Positions 16,466-25,649 of a stretch of DNA of 64,000 bases are shown here, piece by piece. The first letter of the stretch is position 1; every line of letters starts with the position of its first letter. Under the pieces are notes generated by a model, which was given only the letters and a program-made list of their open reading frames with translations, was not told the origin of the DNA and did no database searches. The position numbers and the translations under genes were made by a program. This DNA comes from Comamonas koreensis (lineage in GTDB: Bacteria > Pseudomonadota > Gammaproteobacteria > Burkholderiales > Burkholderiaceae_C): positions 4,340,001 through 4,404,000 of the forward strand of contig NZ_CP043575.1 in NCBI RefSeq assembly GCF_014076495.1. Direction: 5' to 3'.

Positions 16466-17671
16466 ATGCCGATAACTCCCGCCTTCTCCCATCCCTTGCT
16501 GCGCCAGCGTGACGGTCACCACGCCCGCGTGACCTATGAAGAGCTCTTCTTTGACCTGGTCTATGTGTTTGCCGTCACCCAGCTGAGCCATGAGCTGCTG
16601 CACCATCTGGGCTTCATGGGCGTGGCACAGACCTTGGTGCTCTGGTTTGCCGTCTGGCTGGGCTGGCAGTACACCTGCTGGGTCACCAACTGGTTCGACC
16701 CGCAGACACCCCGTATCCGCGGCATGCTGTTTTCCACCATGCTGCTGGGCTTGCTGATGGCCTCCAGCATTCCCGAAGCCTTCGCCGAGCGCGGGCTGGT
16801 CTTTGCGCTGGCCTATGTGGCCATGCAGGTGGGACGCACCGCGTTCATCTGGTCGCAGCTGCCGGCCTGGCACCCGCTGGCACACAACTTCCGCCGCATG
16901 CTCGGCTGGGTCTGTATTTCTGCTGTGTTCTGGATTGCGGGAGGGCTGGCGGACCCGCAACTGCGCCTGCTTTTGTGGTTGGTGGCCGTGCTGTGCGAGT
17001 ATGTGTCACCGATGTTCGGCTTTGCGCTGCCGGGCCTGGGCCGCAGCCAGACGCAGGACTGGACCATCGAGGGCGGCCACATGGCCGAGCGCTGCCAGCT
17101 GTTCGTGATCGTGGCACTGGGCGAGACGCTGCTGGCCAGCGGCGCCACGCTGGCCGATACCAAGACCTGGCAGTGGGATGTGCTGATGGCGCTGGGCGCC
17201 ACCTTTATCGGCACCTTGGCGATGTGGTGGCTGTACTTTGGCACCTCCAGCCAGGATGCCACCGAGGCCATCACCCGCGCCGCTGATCCGGGCCGCATTG
17301 GCGCCTACTTCCACTATGTGCACGCCATTTTGATCGCCGGGGTGATTGCCTCTGCGGTGGGCAACGACCTGGTGCTGGCACACCCCCATGCGCTGGCTGC
17401 GGCGCCGCAGATCGCCATCTTGCTCGCCGGTCCCGCCATCTACTTGCTGGGCAGTGCGATCTACAAGAAGACGGTCTATGGCGCGCTGCCCGCATCGCAC
17501 TGGCTGGGCGCATTGATGCTGCTGGTGCTGGTGCCTCTGGGCCAGGTCTGCAATCTGTTAGTGCTGGGCTGGTTGACGACCCTGCTCATCCTGGGTGTGG
17601 CGCTGTGGGACACCCATGCGGCCAAGCGTCGCCAGCGCCTTGGTACGGTCACCGAGCATGGCCACCACTAG
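16466..17671 (+). CDS. LtrA-like (low temperature requirement A) membrane protein
   Basis: 401 residues with about ten membrane segments. The family motif RVTYEELFFDLVYVFAVTQL is at residues 22-41, and QTQDWTIEGGHMAERCQLFV, VALGETLLASGAT and WWLYF follow. The family is named after a Listeria gene needed for growth in the cold; its biochemical role is not established. The last ~73 codons are duplicated immediately downstream (see 17450-17898). It probably forms an operon with the small membrane protein upstream. Confidence 0.85.
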   Translation: MPITPAFSHPLLRQRDGHHARVTYEELFFDLVYVFAVTQLSHELLHHLGFMGVAQTLVLWFAVWLGWQYTCWVTNWFDPQTPRIRGMLFSTMLLGLLMASSIPEAFAERGLVFALAYVAMQVGRTAFIWSQLPAWHPLAHNFRRMLGWVCISAVFWIAGGLADPQLRLLLWLVAVLCEYVSPMFGFALPGLGRSQTQDWTIEGGHMAERCQLFVIVALGETLLASGATLADTKTWQWDVLMALGATFIGTLAMWWLYFGTSSQDATEAITRAADPGRIGAYFHYVHAILIAGVIASAVGNDLVLAHPHALAAAPQIAILLAGPAIYLLGSAIYKKTVYGALPASHWLGALMLLVLVPLGQVCNLLVLGWLTTLLILGVALWDTHAAKRRQRLGTVTEHGHH

Positions 17672-17898
17672 GCAGTGCCATCTATAAGAAGACGGTCTAT
17701 AGCGCGCCCCCCGCGTCGCACTGGCGGGGCGCCTTGATGCTGCTGGTGCTGGTGCTGGTGACTCTAGGCCAGGTCTGCAATCTGTTGGTGCTGGGCTGGC
17801 TGACGACACTGCTCATCCTGGGCGTGGCGCTGCGGGACACCCATGCGGCCAAGCGTCGCCAGCGCCTTGGTACGGTCGCCGAGCATGGCCACCACTAG
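17450..17898 (+). repeat. Tandem duplication of the ltrA-like 3' end
   Basis: Bases 17450-17671 (end of the intact gene) and 17671-17898 are two consecutive copies of the same sequence at an offset of 221. Copy 2 carries a 6-base insertion (an additional CTGGTG unit) and scattered substitutions, including changes in the coding sense (for example ALWDTHA to ALRDTHA). Both copies end with the same GHH-stop. The divergence shows that the event is not recent, or that copy 2 drifts freely. Confidence 0.9.
17672..17898 (+). pseudogene. Duplicated 3' fragment of the ltrA-like gene
   Basis: The second copy encodes only the last ~75 residues of an LtrA-like protein (IYKKTVYSAPPASHWRGALM to EHGHH) and follows the intact stop codon directly. 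It has no ribosome site of its own; an in-frame start lies inside the intact gene. It is probably untranslated debris. The frame remains open to the end. Confidence 0.75.
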
Positions 17899-18400
17899 GG
17901 GCCCTGTGCAAAAGCCCCCGCATTGACCTGGGCACGGGAGCGGGCGACAGTGGCATGCGCCCGATCGTGCAAGCCCTCGCTGGGCCAAGCACACAGGCTC
18001 GCCAGCAAAGGATGCGTTGGGGGTGGGATGCCGCCCCCTGCCCAACTGCTCGTCAGCGGTTTTGCAGCGTCTGCCCCGTTGCAAGCAGCCCACCCGCGCC
18101 TCGGCCAGCGCTGAGATCGGCACGGCCCCCTCAGGACTGGAAATAGGTAACATTTTTTGTTATCCAATTGCTCTATAAAGCTCAAGAAATTTAAAACATA
18201 CCAAAGACATTTAAAAAAAACCAGCGAAAAGCGACCAAAACAGGCGTACTTATAGAGCCAAACCCCGTTTTCGCAGGCGTTGTGAAGCTCCTATCATGGA
18301 TGCTGGAGTTAACATTGATTTAAAACAAACAAGCAAGACACCAGACCCCATGTGTGACAATTGACAACCGTTAAAGGTGTATCAAGGTTCTACAGAAGCT
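17899..18400. other. Intergenic region upstream of the two-component pair
   Basis: About 500 bases. The left ~250 are GC-rich without a supported ORF. The right ~250 are markedly AT-rich (runs of A, and an imperfect inverted repeat near 18146-18164 around TAACATTTTTTGTTA) and must hold the promoter of the response-regulator operon. No RNA gene was recognised. Confidence 0.5.
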
Positions 18401-19237
18401 ATGAGCAATGCAGATATCCAGTCTCCACATGTGTTGATCGTGGACGATGATCCAGACCAGCTACGTTTGCTGGTCGCCGCATTGCGCAATACCTCCTACC
18501 GGGTCAGCGTCGCGCTCAATGGCGACCAAGGCTATGCGCGGGCTGCGGTGCTGCTGCCCGATTTGATCTTGCTCGATGTGCGCATGCCTGGGCGCAACGG
18601 CATCACGATCGCGCGCCTGCTCAAGACCAACCCGGCGACCCAGCACATTCCGATCATTTTTCTGTCGGCCCTCATCGAGCAGGACGACCGGCTCTCGGGC
18701 CTGCGCGCCGGTGGCGTGGACTACATCACCAAGCCCTTTTTCGTCGAAGAGATCCAGGAGCGCGTGCGCATCCACCTGATGCTGGCCCGGCACAACCTGC
18801 CGCCAGGCCAGGATGGGCCGGACGGGCAGGCAGACGGAGCCGCCGCGCCGCCAAGCCAGTCTCCGGCCAACCTCACGCTCAAGCAGGTGGCGACCGAATA
18901 CATTTTGGGCAATATCCAGAATCCCGAGTTGAAAAGCTCGGACGTCGCCGCCAGCCTGGGCCTGTCCATGCGGCGCCTGAACATGGTGTTCGAGTCCAGC
19001 GACGGCCTGTCGGCCTTTGAATTCATCCGCCAGGAACGCATGCGCCGAGCCGCGCTGATGCTGGCCCAAAGCACCTTGAGCATTGCCGATGTGGCGCTGG
19101 AAGTGGGCTATCTGAACTCGGCCAACTTCTCCACCGAGTTCAAGAAGTTCTGGCAAAAATCGCCCACCCAATTGCGCAGCGAATGCCAGGCCGATCCCCA
19201 GGTGCTGCAAAACCTGGTCGCTTCCAAGTTCCGTTGA
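18401..19237 (+). CDS. Response regulator with AraC-type DNA-binding domain
   Basis: 278 residues. The receiver domain (1-125) has the acidic pocket DDD at 15-17, the phospho-acceptor Asp59 in LILLDVRMPGRNG, and Lys in ITKPFF. A Gln/Pro-rich linker follows, then an AraC HTH domain (about 165-265) with MRRLNMVFESSDGLSAFEFI and IADVALEVGYLNSANFSTEF. It should bind DNA when phosphorylated by the sensor kinase encoded 79 bases downstream. The ATG at 18401 gives the normal REC N-terminus; an in-frame GTG at 18377 is less likely. Confidence 0.88.
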   Translation: MSNADIQSPHVLIVDDDPDQLRLLVAALRNTSYRVSVALNGDQGYARAAVLLPDLILLDVRMPGRNGITIARLLKTNPATQHIPIIFLSALIEQDDRLSGLRAGGVDYITKPFFVEEIQERVRIHLMLARHNLPPGQDGPDGQADGAAAPPSQSPANLTLKQVATEYILGNIQNPELKSSDVAASLGLSMRRLNMVFESSDGLSAFEFIRQERMRRAALMLAQSTLSIADVALEVGYLNSANFSTEFKKFWQKSPTQLRSECQADPQVLQNLVASKFR

Positions 19238-19316
19238 GGCCTGGGCCCTACCCACCTCGGCATCGGTGACCTGCACCCGTGGCCTGTGCTACCTGACTCT
19301 GCGCATCATCAAAACC

Positions 19317-21482
19317 ATGGACATACCTGCTCCGCCTTCGCCATTCGCTGACCCAAGCAGCGCTACTGCCAGCAATCCACCCGCTGCGATGAAACGCGGC
19401 CGGGAGATGCTGCCCCTGGTGCGCCGCGCCACCGTTGCGCTCGTGCTTTTCTGGCTCTGCCTGGTGGCAGGTCTGGGCTGGTGGCTATCGCAGCGCGTGG
19501 CCACGCAGTGGACCCAGAGCCAGGCCTCCAGCGCCGCCTACGAAGCCGAGACCACGGCGCGCGTGGTCGACCGGCTTTTTACCCAGATGGTGAGCGTGGC
19601 CAATATGGTGGCCAGCCAAAGCCAGGTGATTGAGCTGGCCACGCGCTACCGCGAGGACCCGCCAGGCCTCGAAGCGCTGACCCGCCAGCAGCGCGCGGCC
19701 CAGTTCACCACCGACCCGCTGGTGCGCAAGGTAGGCGACTTCATGGACGCGCTGGGGGCCGACCTGCGCTATGCCCGCATCTACCAGAACAACCTGTCCG
19801 ACGACACGATCACGGCCAGCAACTGGGCTGCACCCGACAGCATCGTCGGCATGATCTACTCGGGCCGCATCTACCTGAACAATGCCTTGCGCGATGGCAG
19901 CGGCCATTCCTTTGGTATTGCGCGCATCAACAAGACCCCATCCTACTTTGTCGCCAGCCGCATCGACGATGCCCAGGATGTCGTGCAGGGCTCCGTCACC
20001 GTCAAGTTCGATGCGCCCGATATGGCGCACTACCTGACCGGCCGGCATATTGCGCTGATCGTCAACCGCCAGGGGCGCGTGACCACCAGCTCGTCCGAGC
20101 CCTTCATGCTGCGCAATGTGGCGGCCATGCTGCCCGCCGGCGTGCTGCACCCCTCGGACGATGAGGACGGCGAAGAACTCGGTGATGCCATGGACATCCA
20201 GCCCATCGCGGCCAAAGGCATGGAGGGTCAATGGCTGATCGACGGCACGCCTTATGTGATGAAGCGCCAGCCGCTGAACAACCGGCAATACCAGCTGCTG
20301 ACCCTGGCGTCGCTGGAGCCCCTGGCGGCCATCCGCGAGCAGCACCTGTGGACCGCCATTTTGGTCGCCGCTGTCGGTACGGTATTGATCCTGCTGTCCT
20401 GCCATATCCTGGGCCAGATGGTGGTGCGCCGCCAGGATGAGAAGTACGCGGCCATGGTCACGTCGGCCCTGAATGCCGACCTGAGCACGGCGCTGAGCGA
20501 TGCCCAAACCAAGGAGCGCCAGAAGGTGGAAGTGCTGGGCTATATCGGCCATGATCTGCGCGCGCCGCTCGCAACGATCAAGGGCTATTCGGATCTGCTA
20601 CTGACAGAGGCCCCGGACAAGCAGCAGGGCCTGGTCAAGACCATCCAGCGCAGCGTCAAGTACCAGTTGGACCTGATCGACGAGCTGCTGGAATATGCCA
20701 AGTCCGAGCTGCAACCGCTGGCGGTGCGCCCCGCGCCCCTCGATCTGCAGGCGCTGTTGGACGACATCTCCGACTACGCCGTCTCACTGTGCTCGCAGCA
20801 GAACAACCACTTCCACAGCCATGTCAGCGGCGCCCTGCCCCGGCGCATGGCGATGGACGGCAAGCGCCTGCAGCAGGTGCTGCTGAACCTGGTGTCCAAC
20901 GCCGCCAAGTTCACCCGCGATGGCGTCGTGACCTTGTCGGTCAACGCCCGCCAGGACGGCGAGTTCTGCGTGCTCCATGTGGCCGTGGCCGACACCGGCA
21001 TCGGCATCGACCTGGCCCAAAAGCCCGATATCTTTGATGCCTTCCAGCAAATCCAGGCCGAGGGCGGCAGCACGGGCCTGGGCCTGTTCATCTCGCAGCG
21101 CATTCTGATGGCGATGGGCGGCAGCCTGGAGGTGAGCAGCGCCGCCGGCCAGGGCACCACATTTTCCTTTGAGCTGTCCGTGCCGATCATCGACGGCGGC
21201 GGCACAGCGGCCCCTGCGCTGGCGGGGCAGCCCGCACGCGCAGCGCTGGCGCCCGTCACTGCGATAGCCACCCCCGGCGATGCCGCACTCGATGAGCTCG
21301 CCGAGCTGGCCCTGCATGGGCGCCTCACCGATATCGAAGGCTGGATCAACCGCCACACCGAGCACAGCGTCCATGCGCTGTTCACCGCCCAGCTGCTGGA
21401 CCGGCTCGAGCAATTTGACTTTGCCGGCATCCACCAACTGGCGCTGCGCAGCAAGCGCGGCGCCAGCAGCGCGCCGCACTGA
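19317..21482 (+). CDS. Membrane sensor histidine kinase
   Basis: 721 residues. It has a first membrane helix (ATVALVLFWLCLVAGLGWWL, about 38-57), a long periplasmic sensor region (~60-340, Cache-like layout), a second helix (TAILVAAVGTVLILLSCHIL), a HisKA domain with the phospho-His at 412 (HDLRAPLATIKGY) and a HATPase (NLVSNAAKF, DTGIGI, GSTGLGLFI). After the kinase comes a ~60-residue C-terminal module (DAALDELAELALHGRLTDIE, then FDFAGIHQLA) not typical of simple kinases. It forms an operon with the AraC-type regulator upstream. The signal is unknown. Confidence 0.88.
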   Translation: MDIPAPPSPFADPSSATASNPPAAMKRGREMLPLVRRATVALVLFWLCLVAGLGWWLSQRVATQWTQSQASSAAYEAETTARVVDRLFTQMVSVANMVASQSQVIELATRYREDPPGLEALTRQQRAAQFTTDPLVRKVGDFMDALGADLRYARIYQNNLSDDTITASNWAAPDSIVGMIYSGRIYLNNALRDGSGHSFGIARINKTPSYFVASRIDDAQDVVQGSVTVKFDAPDMAHYLTGRHIALIVNRQGRVTTSSSEPFMLRNVAAMLPAGVLHPSDDEDGEELGDAMDIQPIAAKGMEGQWLIDGTPYVMKRQPLNNRQYQLLTLASLEPLAAIREQHLWTAILVAAVGTVLILLSCHILGQMVVRRQDEKYAAMVTSALNADLSTALSDAQTKERQKVEVLGYIGHDLRAPLATIKGYSDLLLTEAPDKQQGLVKTIQRSVKYQLDLIDELLEYAKSELQPLAVRPAPLDLQALLDDISDYAVSLCSQQNNHFHSHVSGALPRRMAMDGKRLQQVLLNLVSNAAKFTRDGVVTLSVNARQDGEFCVLHVAVADTGIGIDLAQKPDIFDAFQQIQAEGGSTGLGLFISQRILMAMGGSLEVSSAAGQGTTFSFELSVPIIDGGGTAAPALAGQPARAALAPVTAIATPGDAALDELAELALHGRLTDIEGWINRHTEHSVHALFTAQLLDRLEQFDFAGIHQLALRSKRGASSAPH

Positions 21483-21519
21483 TTAGGAGCAGCGGGGCTG
21501 GCAGCGGCTGGGCAGGCGC

Positions 21520-22299
21520 TCAGCCCTGCTGGCCGCGCTGCGTCCAGCGGCTGCTGAGGGCCCGGGCCAGCCAGTCGAGCACAAAGCCGAGGCAGCCGAT
21601 GACAACGATGCCGGCCATCAGCTCGTCATAGGCCAGGCGGTCGCGCGTGTCCAGCACAAAATAGCCCATGCCGCTGGAGACGCCCAGCATCTCGGCGGGC
21701 ACCAGCACAATCCAGCCAATGCCCACCGCCAGCCGAAAACCGGTGAGGATATGGCTGATGCAGCCGGGCAGCACCACGCGGGCAATGGTCTCCCAGCGCG
21801 TGGCCGACAGGCTGTGCGCCAGCCGCATCCAGGCCGGGTCGAGCGCAGCCACACCAGCGGCGGTGTTGAGCATGATGGGCCAGACGGTGGCAAAGCTGAG
21901 CAAGAAAATCACCGGTGCCTCGCCCACGCCCAGCGCCATCACCGCCAGCGGCATCCACGACAGCGGCGAGACCATGCGCAAGAACTGAAAAGTGGGCCCG
22001 CTGATGCGCGCAAAGAGCGGCGACAGCCCCAGACACAGCCCCAGCGGCACACCGATGGCCAGCGCCAGGGCCAGCGCAATGGCAATGCGCTCCAGGCTCA
22101 TGCGGATATGCGGCCACAGCTCGCCACTGCCCAGCAGATGCACCAGCGCCTGGAGCCCGGCCTGCGGCGCAAAGGCGGCGCGGATGGCCTCAACATCGGA
22201 CAGATGCCGGGCCGCCACCGCCCACAGCGCCAGCGTGATGGCCATGCCCAGCAGCGGCCAGGCCAGGCGCGCCGCCCAGCGTTTGCCAGCCTGCATCAT
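21520..22299 (-). CDS. ABC transporter permease, nitrate/sulfonate/taurine type
   Basis: 259 residues with six predicted membrane helices and the EAA loop (NTAAGVAALDPAWMRLAHSL, then RVVLPGCISHILTGFRLAVG) of the SsuC/TauC/NrtB family. It forms the inner-membrane channel of the importer encoded by the next two genes. Its ATG overlaps the stop of the binding-protein gene by four bases. It is the last gene of the operon ACAD - ATPase - binding protein - permease. Confidence 0.88.
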   Translation of the reverse strand: MMQAGKRWAARLAWPLLGMAITLALWAVAARHLSDVEAIRAAFAPQAGLQALVHLLGSGELWPHIRMSLERIAIALALALAIGVPLGLCLGLSPLFARISGPTFQFLRMVSPLSWMPLAVMALGVGEAPVIFLLSFATVWPIMLNTAAGVAALDPAWMRLAHSLSATRWETIARVVLPGCISHILTGFRLAVGIGWIVLVPAEMLGVSSGMGYFVLDTRDRLAYDELMAGIVVIGCLGFVLDWLARALSSRWTQRGQQG

Positions 22300-23516
22300 G
22301 CGGCGATCACTTCCTTGCGGCTGAAGTCATCGGCATGGCCAAAGGCCTTCAGCCCACCCACCTGGCTGAGCGCCTGCTTCACAAAGCGGTCATCGACCAG
22401 GTCCTTGGCAGCAAAGGCCGGGTCCAGCTCGCGGATAAAGTCCACATTGCCTTCCATCAAGGTGCCCTGCATGGCCTTGACCAGCTCCTGCGTATAGCTG
22501 GGGAAGGGATAGGGCTGGAAATCGATGCGGCGCTGGTTCCACTCGGGGTGCTGCAGCACGCCCTTGGCGCGGTACTGCTCGAAGTCCTTCAAGTCAAACA
22601 CCTTTTGCAGCACCGGCAGCGGGTGCGGCGTGTACTTGTTGGCGCCGTCCTTGGACATCAGCTCGGCCGTCTCGCCCATGTGGTCGCGCGTCCACAGCTG
22701 CGCCTTGACGATGGCCGTGGTCACGCGCTGGGCCCATTCGGGGCGCTCGGCAATGTCGCGCTCGGACAAGGTCACCAGGCAGCAGGCATGGTCCTTCCAG
22801 ATATCGCCCAAAAAGCGCGCCACCTTGCCCACGCCCATGGTCTCGGCCACCGCATTGAACGGGTCGGCCACGATAAAGCCGGACACCGATTTGGAGGCCA
22901 GCGCAGCGACCATCTCGGCGGGCGGCACGATCACCAGGTTCACCTCCTTGGCGCCCAGCGCCGTGCCCTTGGGCTTGCTGACCGGCGTGAGCCCGTTCTT
23001 GCGCAGCACCTGCTGAATGAGGATGTTGTGGATCGAGTACCAGAACGGAATCGCAAACGTGGTGCCCGCCAGATCGGCCACGCTGTTGATGTGGGGGGCC
23101 ACCGTGATGGCCGAGCCGCTCATATGGTTCCAGGCCACCACCTTGGCACCGAACTTGGAGCCATAGCGCACCGACAAGGTGGTGGGCGAGAGCAGGTGCA
23201 CCACGTTCACCTGGCCGGCAATAAAGGCCTCGATCAGCTGCGCCCAGCTGCGAAACAGGCGCGGCTTTTCCGCCTGCAGGCCCTCGGCCTCAAACAGCTT
23301 GCGGCTGTGCGCCACAAAGAACGGGGTGGCATCGGTAATGGCCAGGTAGCCGATGCGCACCGGCACATCGTCGCCCTTGAACTTTTGTGCGAAGGCATCG
23401 CCCGCGCGCAGCCAAGGCGTGGCCGCTGCGCCGCTGATGGCGGCAATGCGCAGCCAGTCGCGCCGGCTGATGCCGCAGTCGCAGTGGCTGGAGGCGCAAA
23501 TGTGTTGGTAAGTCAT
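22296..23516 (-). CDS. ABC transporter substrate-binding protein, CmpA/NrtA-like, Tat-exported
   Basis: 406 residues. The N-terminus carries a twin-arginine signal (SRRDWLRIAAISGAAATPWL) and a Cys/His-rich start (CASSHCDCG). The mature part resembles nitrate/bicarbonate/sulfonate-binding proteins (VRIGYLAITDATPFFVAHSR, then FIAGQVNVVHLLSPTTLSVR). Tat export suggests folding in the cytoplasm before secretion, perhaps with a cofactor. The substrate is uncertain; the neighbouring flavin enzyme favours an organosulfur compound over nitrate. It lies 39 bases from the ATPase gene upstream. Confidence 0.85.
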   Translation of the reverse strand: MTYQHICASSHCDCGISRRDWLRIAAISGAAATPWLRAGDAFAQKFKGDDVPVRIGYLAITDATPFFVAHSRKLFEAEGLQAEKPRLFRSWAQLIEAFIAGQVNVVHLLSPTTLSVRYGSKFGAKVVAWNHMSGSAITVAPHINSVADLAGTTFAIPFWYSIHNILIQQVLRKNGLTPVSKPKGTALGAKEVNLVIVPPAEMVAALASKSVSGFIVADPFNAVAETMGVGKVARFLGDIWKDHACCLVTLSERDIAERPEWAQRVTTAIVKAQLWTRDHMGETAELMSKDGANKYTPHPLPVLQKVFDLKDFEQYRAKGVLQHPEWNQRRIDFQPYPFPSYTQELVKAMQGTLMEGNVDFIRELDPAFAAKDLVDDRFVKQALSQVGGLKAFGHADDFSRKEVIAA

Positions 23517-23555
23517 GGTTCTCTCTCCTCGTCGTTGGGGGGTGTCTCAGGTCTG

Positions 23556-24362
23556 TCAGACGGCCGTGGCCTGCCCGCGCAGGCTTTGCAATGCATGCAA
23601 GATCTCCAGCCGCATCGCAGCGACGCGCTCGTCGTCCATGCGCCGTGGGTGCGGAATGTCGATGCGCCAGCTCTGCACAATGCGGCCAGCGCCGGCTTGC
23701 ACATCGGGTGTGCTGCCCATCAGCAGCACCCGGTCTGCCACCAGCAGGGCCTCGTCGATATCGTGGGTGACCAGGAGCGCGGCGGTATGCCAGCGGTGCA
23801 CGACCTCCACCAAGAGAGCCTGCATGTCGCTGCGGGTGAGCACATCGAGCGCCGAGAAAGGCTCATCGGCCAGCAGCAGGCGCGGCTCGCGCGCCAGCGC
23901 CCGGGCCAGCGCCGCCCGCTGGGCCATGCCGCCCGAGAGCTGGGCTGGAAAAAGCTTTTCCTTGCCGCGCAGGCCCACGGCCTCGATGCTGGCCTGCACG
24001 CGCTGCGCAATCACCGGTTGCGTGGCCTGGGGCTGGTGCTTGAAGTCCAGGCCAAAGGCCACGTTGTCCTGCACATTCAGCCAGGGCAGCAGGCTGGCCT
24101 GCTGGAACACCACGGCCGCGCGCGGGTGCGGCGCCCGCAAAGGCGCATCGAGAAACTGCAGGGTTCCCGCATCGGGCGGCTGCAGCCCCGCCAGCGTGCG
24201 CAGCAAGGTCGATTTGCCGCAGCCACTGCCGCCCAGCAGCGCCACAATCTCCTGGCTGTCGATATCGATATCGATACCGGCAAACACCGGCTGACCGGCC
24301 CGGTAGCCATAGGCCAGGCCCCGGCCCTGCAAGGCCTGGCGGGGTGCAAGGGCTGCCGTCAT
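23556..24362 (-). CDS. ABC transporter ATP-binding protein, SsuB/TauB/NrtD type
   Basis: 268 residues with Walker A GGSGCGKST (about 44-52), Q-loop FQQASLLPWL, signature LSGGMAQRAALARAL, Walker B RLLLADEPFSALD and switch His in VTHDIDEAL. It powers the importer formed with the downstream permease. Its ATG overlaps the stop of the acyl-CoA-dehydrogenase-like gene by four bases, so the enzyme and transporter are co-translated. Confidence 0.9.
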   Translation of the reverse strand: MTAALAPRQALQGRGLAYGYRAGQPVFAGIDIDIDSQEIVALLGGSGCGKSTLLRTLAGLQPPDAGTLQFLDAPLRAPHPRAAVVFQQASLLPWLNVQDNVAFGLDFKHQPQATQPVIAQRVQASIEAVGLRGKEKLFPAQLSGGMAQRAALARALAREPRLLLADEPFSALDVLTRSDMQALLVEVVHRWHTAALLVTHDIDEALLVADRVLLMGSTPDVQAGAGRIVQSWRIDIPHPRRMDDERVAAMRLEILHALQSLRGQATAV

Positions 24363-25444
24363 GCCGACACCTGCGCGGCATGCTGGGCCAGCTCGCCCTC
24401 CAGCTGCGTCAGGCTGGGCGTGACGATCGGGATAAAGGCCGACTCGCGCCAGCGGCGGCCAAAATCGGGCTGCTGGTCCTGCAGATAGGCGCGGCCGCCG
24501 GTGGCTTGCAGCTCCAGCTGCAGCGCTTGTTGCACCAGGCCCGCCAGGCGCATGCGCAATGCAAACAAGGGACTGACATCAGCAACCCAGCGGTCACCCA
24601 GCACACCGTCCAGCAGCTCGGCCTCGATTTGGCTCAGCAGCGTCTGCGCCTCCACCACCCGTCCGTGCAAGGGGCCACGCGCGCCACCCCCCTGGGCAGC
24701 GGCCTGCAGCGCGGCCCGCGCCAGGCCGATCGACAGCGCGCATTGCATGCCCAAGAAACCTGGGCGCGCGGCCTTCAGGTAGGGCGGCCCGGCCTGGGCC
24801 AGCAGCGCATGCGCTGGCACCGCCACCTGGTTCAGCTGCAGCGCAGCGGTATTGCTGGCGCGCATGCCCAGCAGGTCCAGATCGGGCGAGCGCACCAGGC
24901 CAGGCAGCCCGCTCTCCAGCGCCATCACCATCGGCAGACCGCCGCCTTCGGGCTGCACGGCCGCAGCCACGACAAAACCCTGGCTGCGCACGTTGGAGAC
25001 CCAAGGCAGCACGCCATCGAGGCTCCAGCCTTGCGCCTGTGGCTTGGCCTGCACCTGCAAGGCCTCGATGCGCGAGAGGAACTTGATCACATTGGAGAGG
25101 CCCACTGCGCCCGCGATCTCACCGCGCAGCAAGGCATCCCAACAGCGCTCGCGCGCGGCCTCATTGCCGCTGGCTTGCAGGTAGTGGATAAAGGCGCGCT
25201 GGCTCCAGAACACAAAGGCCGTCGTCAGCGACAGGCTGGCGACCTCCGCGATTGCTGCAATCGCATCGCGCACATCACCGCCATGGCCGCCTTGCGCGAC
25301 CGGCAGGCCAGTGCGCAGCAGGTCATGGTGGGCCAGCATCGGCAGCACGGTGCTGGCCAGCTCGGCCTGGGTATCGAGCACATAGGCGCGCTGTGCGATA
25401 TCGGTTCTTGCGCTGTCGGTCAGCAAGGGAGAGGAAGTGCTCAT
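24359..25444 (-). CDS. Acyl-CoA dehydrogenase-family flavoprotein
   Basis: 361 residues with the fold of acyl-CoA dehydrogenases of the SfnB/DszC/monooxygenase branch: helical N-terminal domain (VLPMLAHHDLLRTGLPVAQG), middle beta domain (SLDGVLPWVSN, MALESGLPGLVRSPDLDLLG, then MRASNTAALQLNQVAVP) and C-terminal helical bundle. The usual catalytic Glu of true acyl-CoA dehydrogenases is not evident, so an FMN/FAD-dependent oxygenase is possible. As first gene of an operon with a sulfonate/nitrate-type importer, it probably acts on the imported compound. The start at 25444 is preferred over an upstream GC-rich extension. Confidence 0.75.
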   Translation of the reverse strand: MSTSSPLLTDSARTDIAQRAYVLDTQAELASTVLPMLAHHDLLRTGLPVAQGGHGGDVRDAIAAIAEVASLSLTTAFVFWSQRAFIHYLQASGNEAARERCWDALLRGEIAGAVGLSNVIKFLSRIEALQVQAKPQAQGWSLDGVLPWVSNVRSQGFVVAAAVQPEGGGLPMVMALESGLPGLVRSPDLDLLGMRASNTAALQLNQVAVPAHALLAQAGPPYLKAARPGFLGMQCALSIGLARAALQAAAQGGGARGPLHGRVVEAQTLLSQIEAELLDGVLGDRWVADVSPLFALRMRLAGLVQQALQLELQATGGRAYLQDQQPDFGRRWRESAFIPIVTPSLTQLEGELAQHAAQVSA

Positions 25445-25649
25445 CGTGTTGGGAGGCCCGCATGGTCGTCTCAGACACACCGGCTGCCGCAGCCCGCCCA
25501 GGAGAGCGGTTGGAGAGCACCCGTCGCATGGTCAGTCGCCGGACCGGCAAAAAGTCATGGTGGGAGCGCGGGCAGGCCCCGCGCGAGGATGCTGCAGTCT
25601 AACGCAACTGCCTTATAGGCTTATTTGACCAATCGCAGCTGCATCACAC

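Noticed and set aside
22335..24488. A 717-codon open frame on the plus strand
   Set aside because: Antisense to the binding-protein and ATPase genes; composition is non-protein-like.
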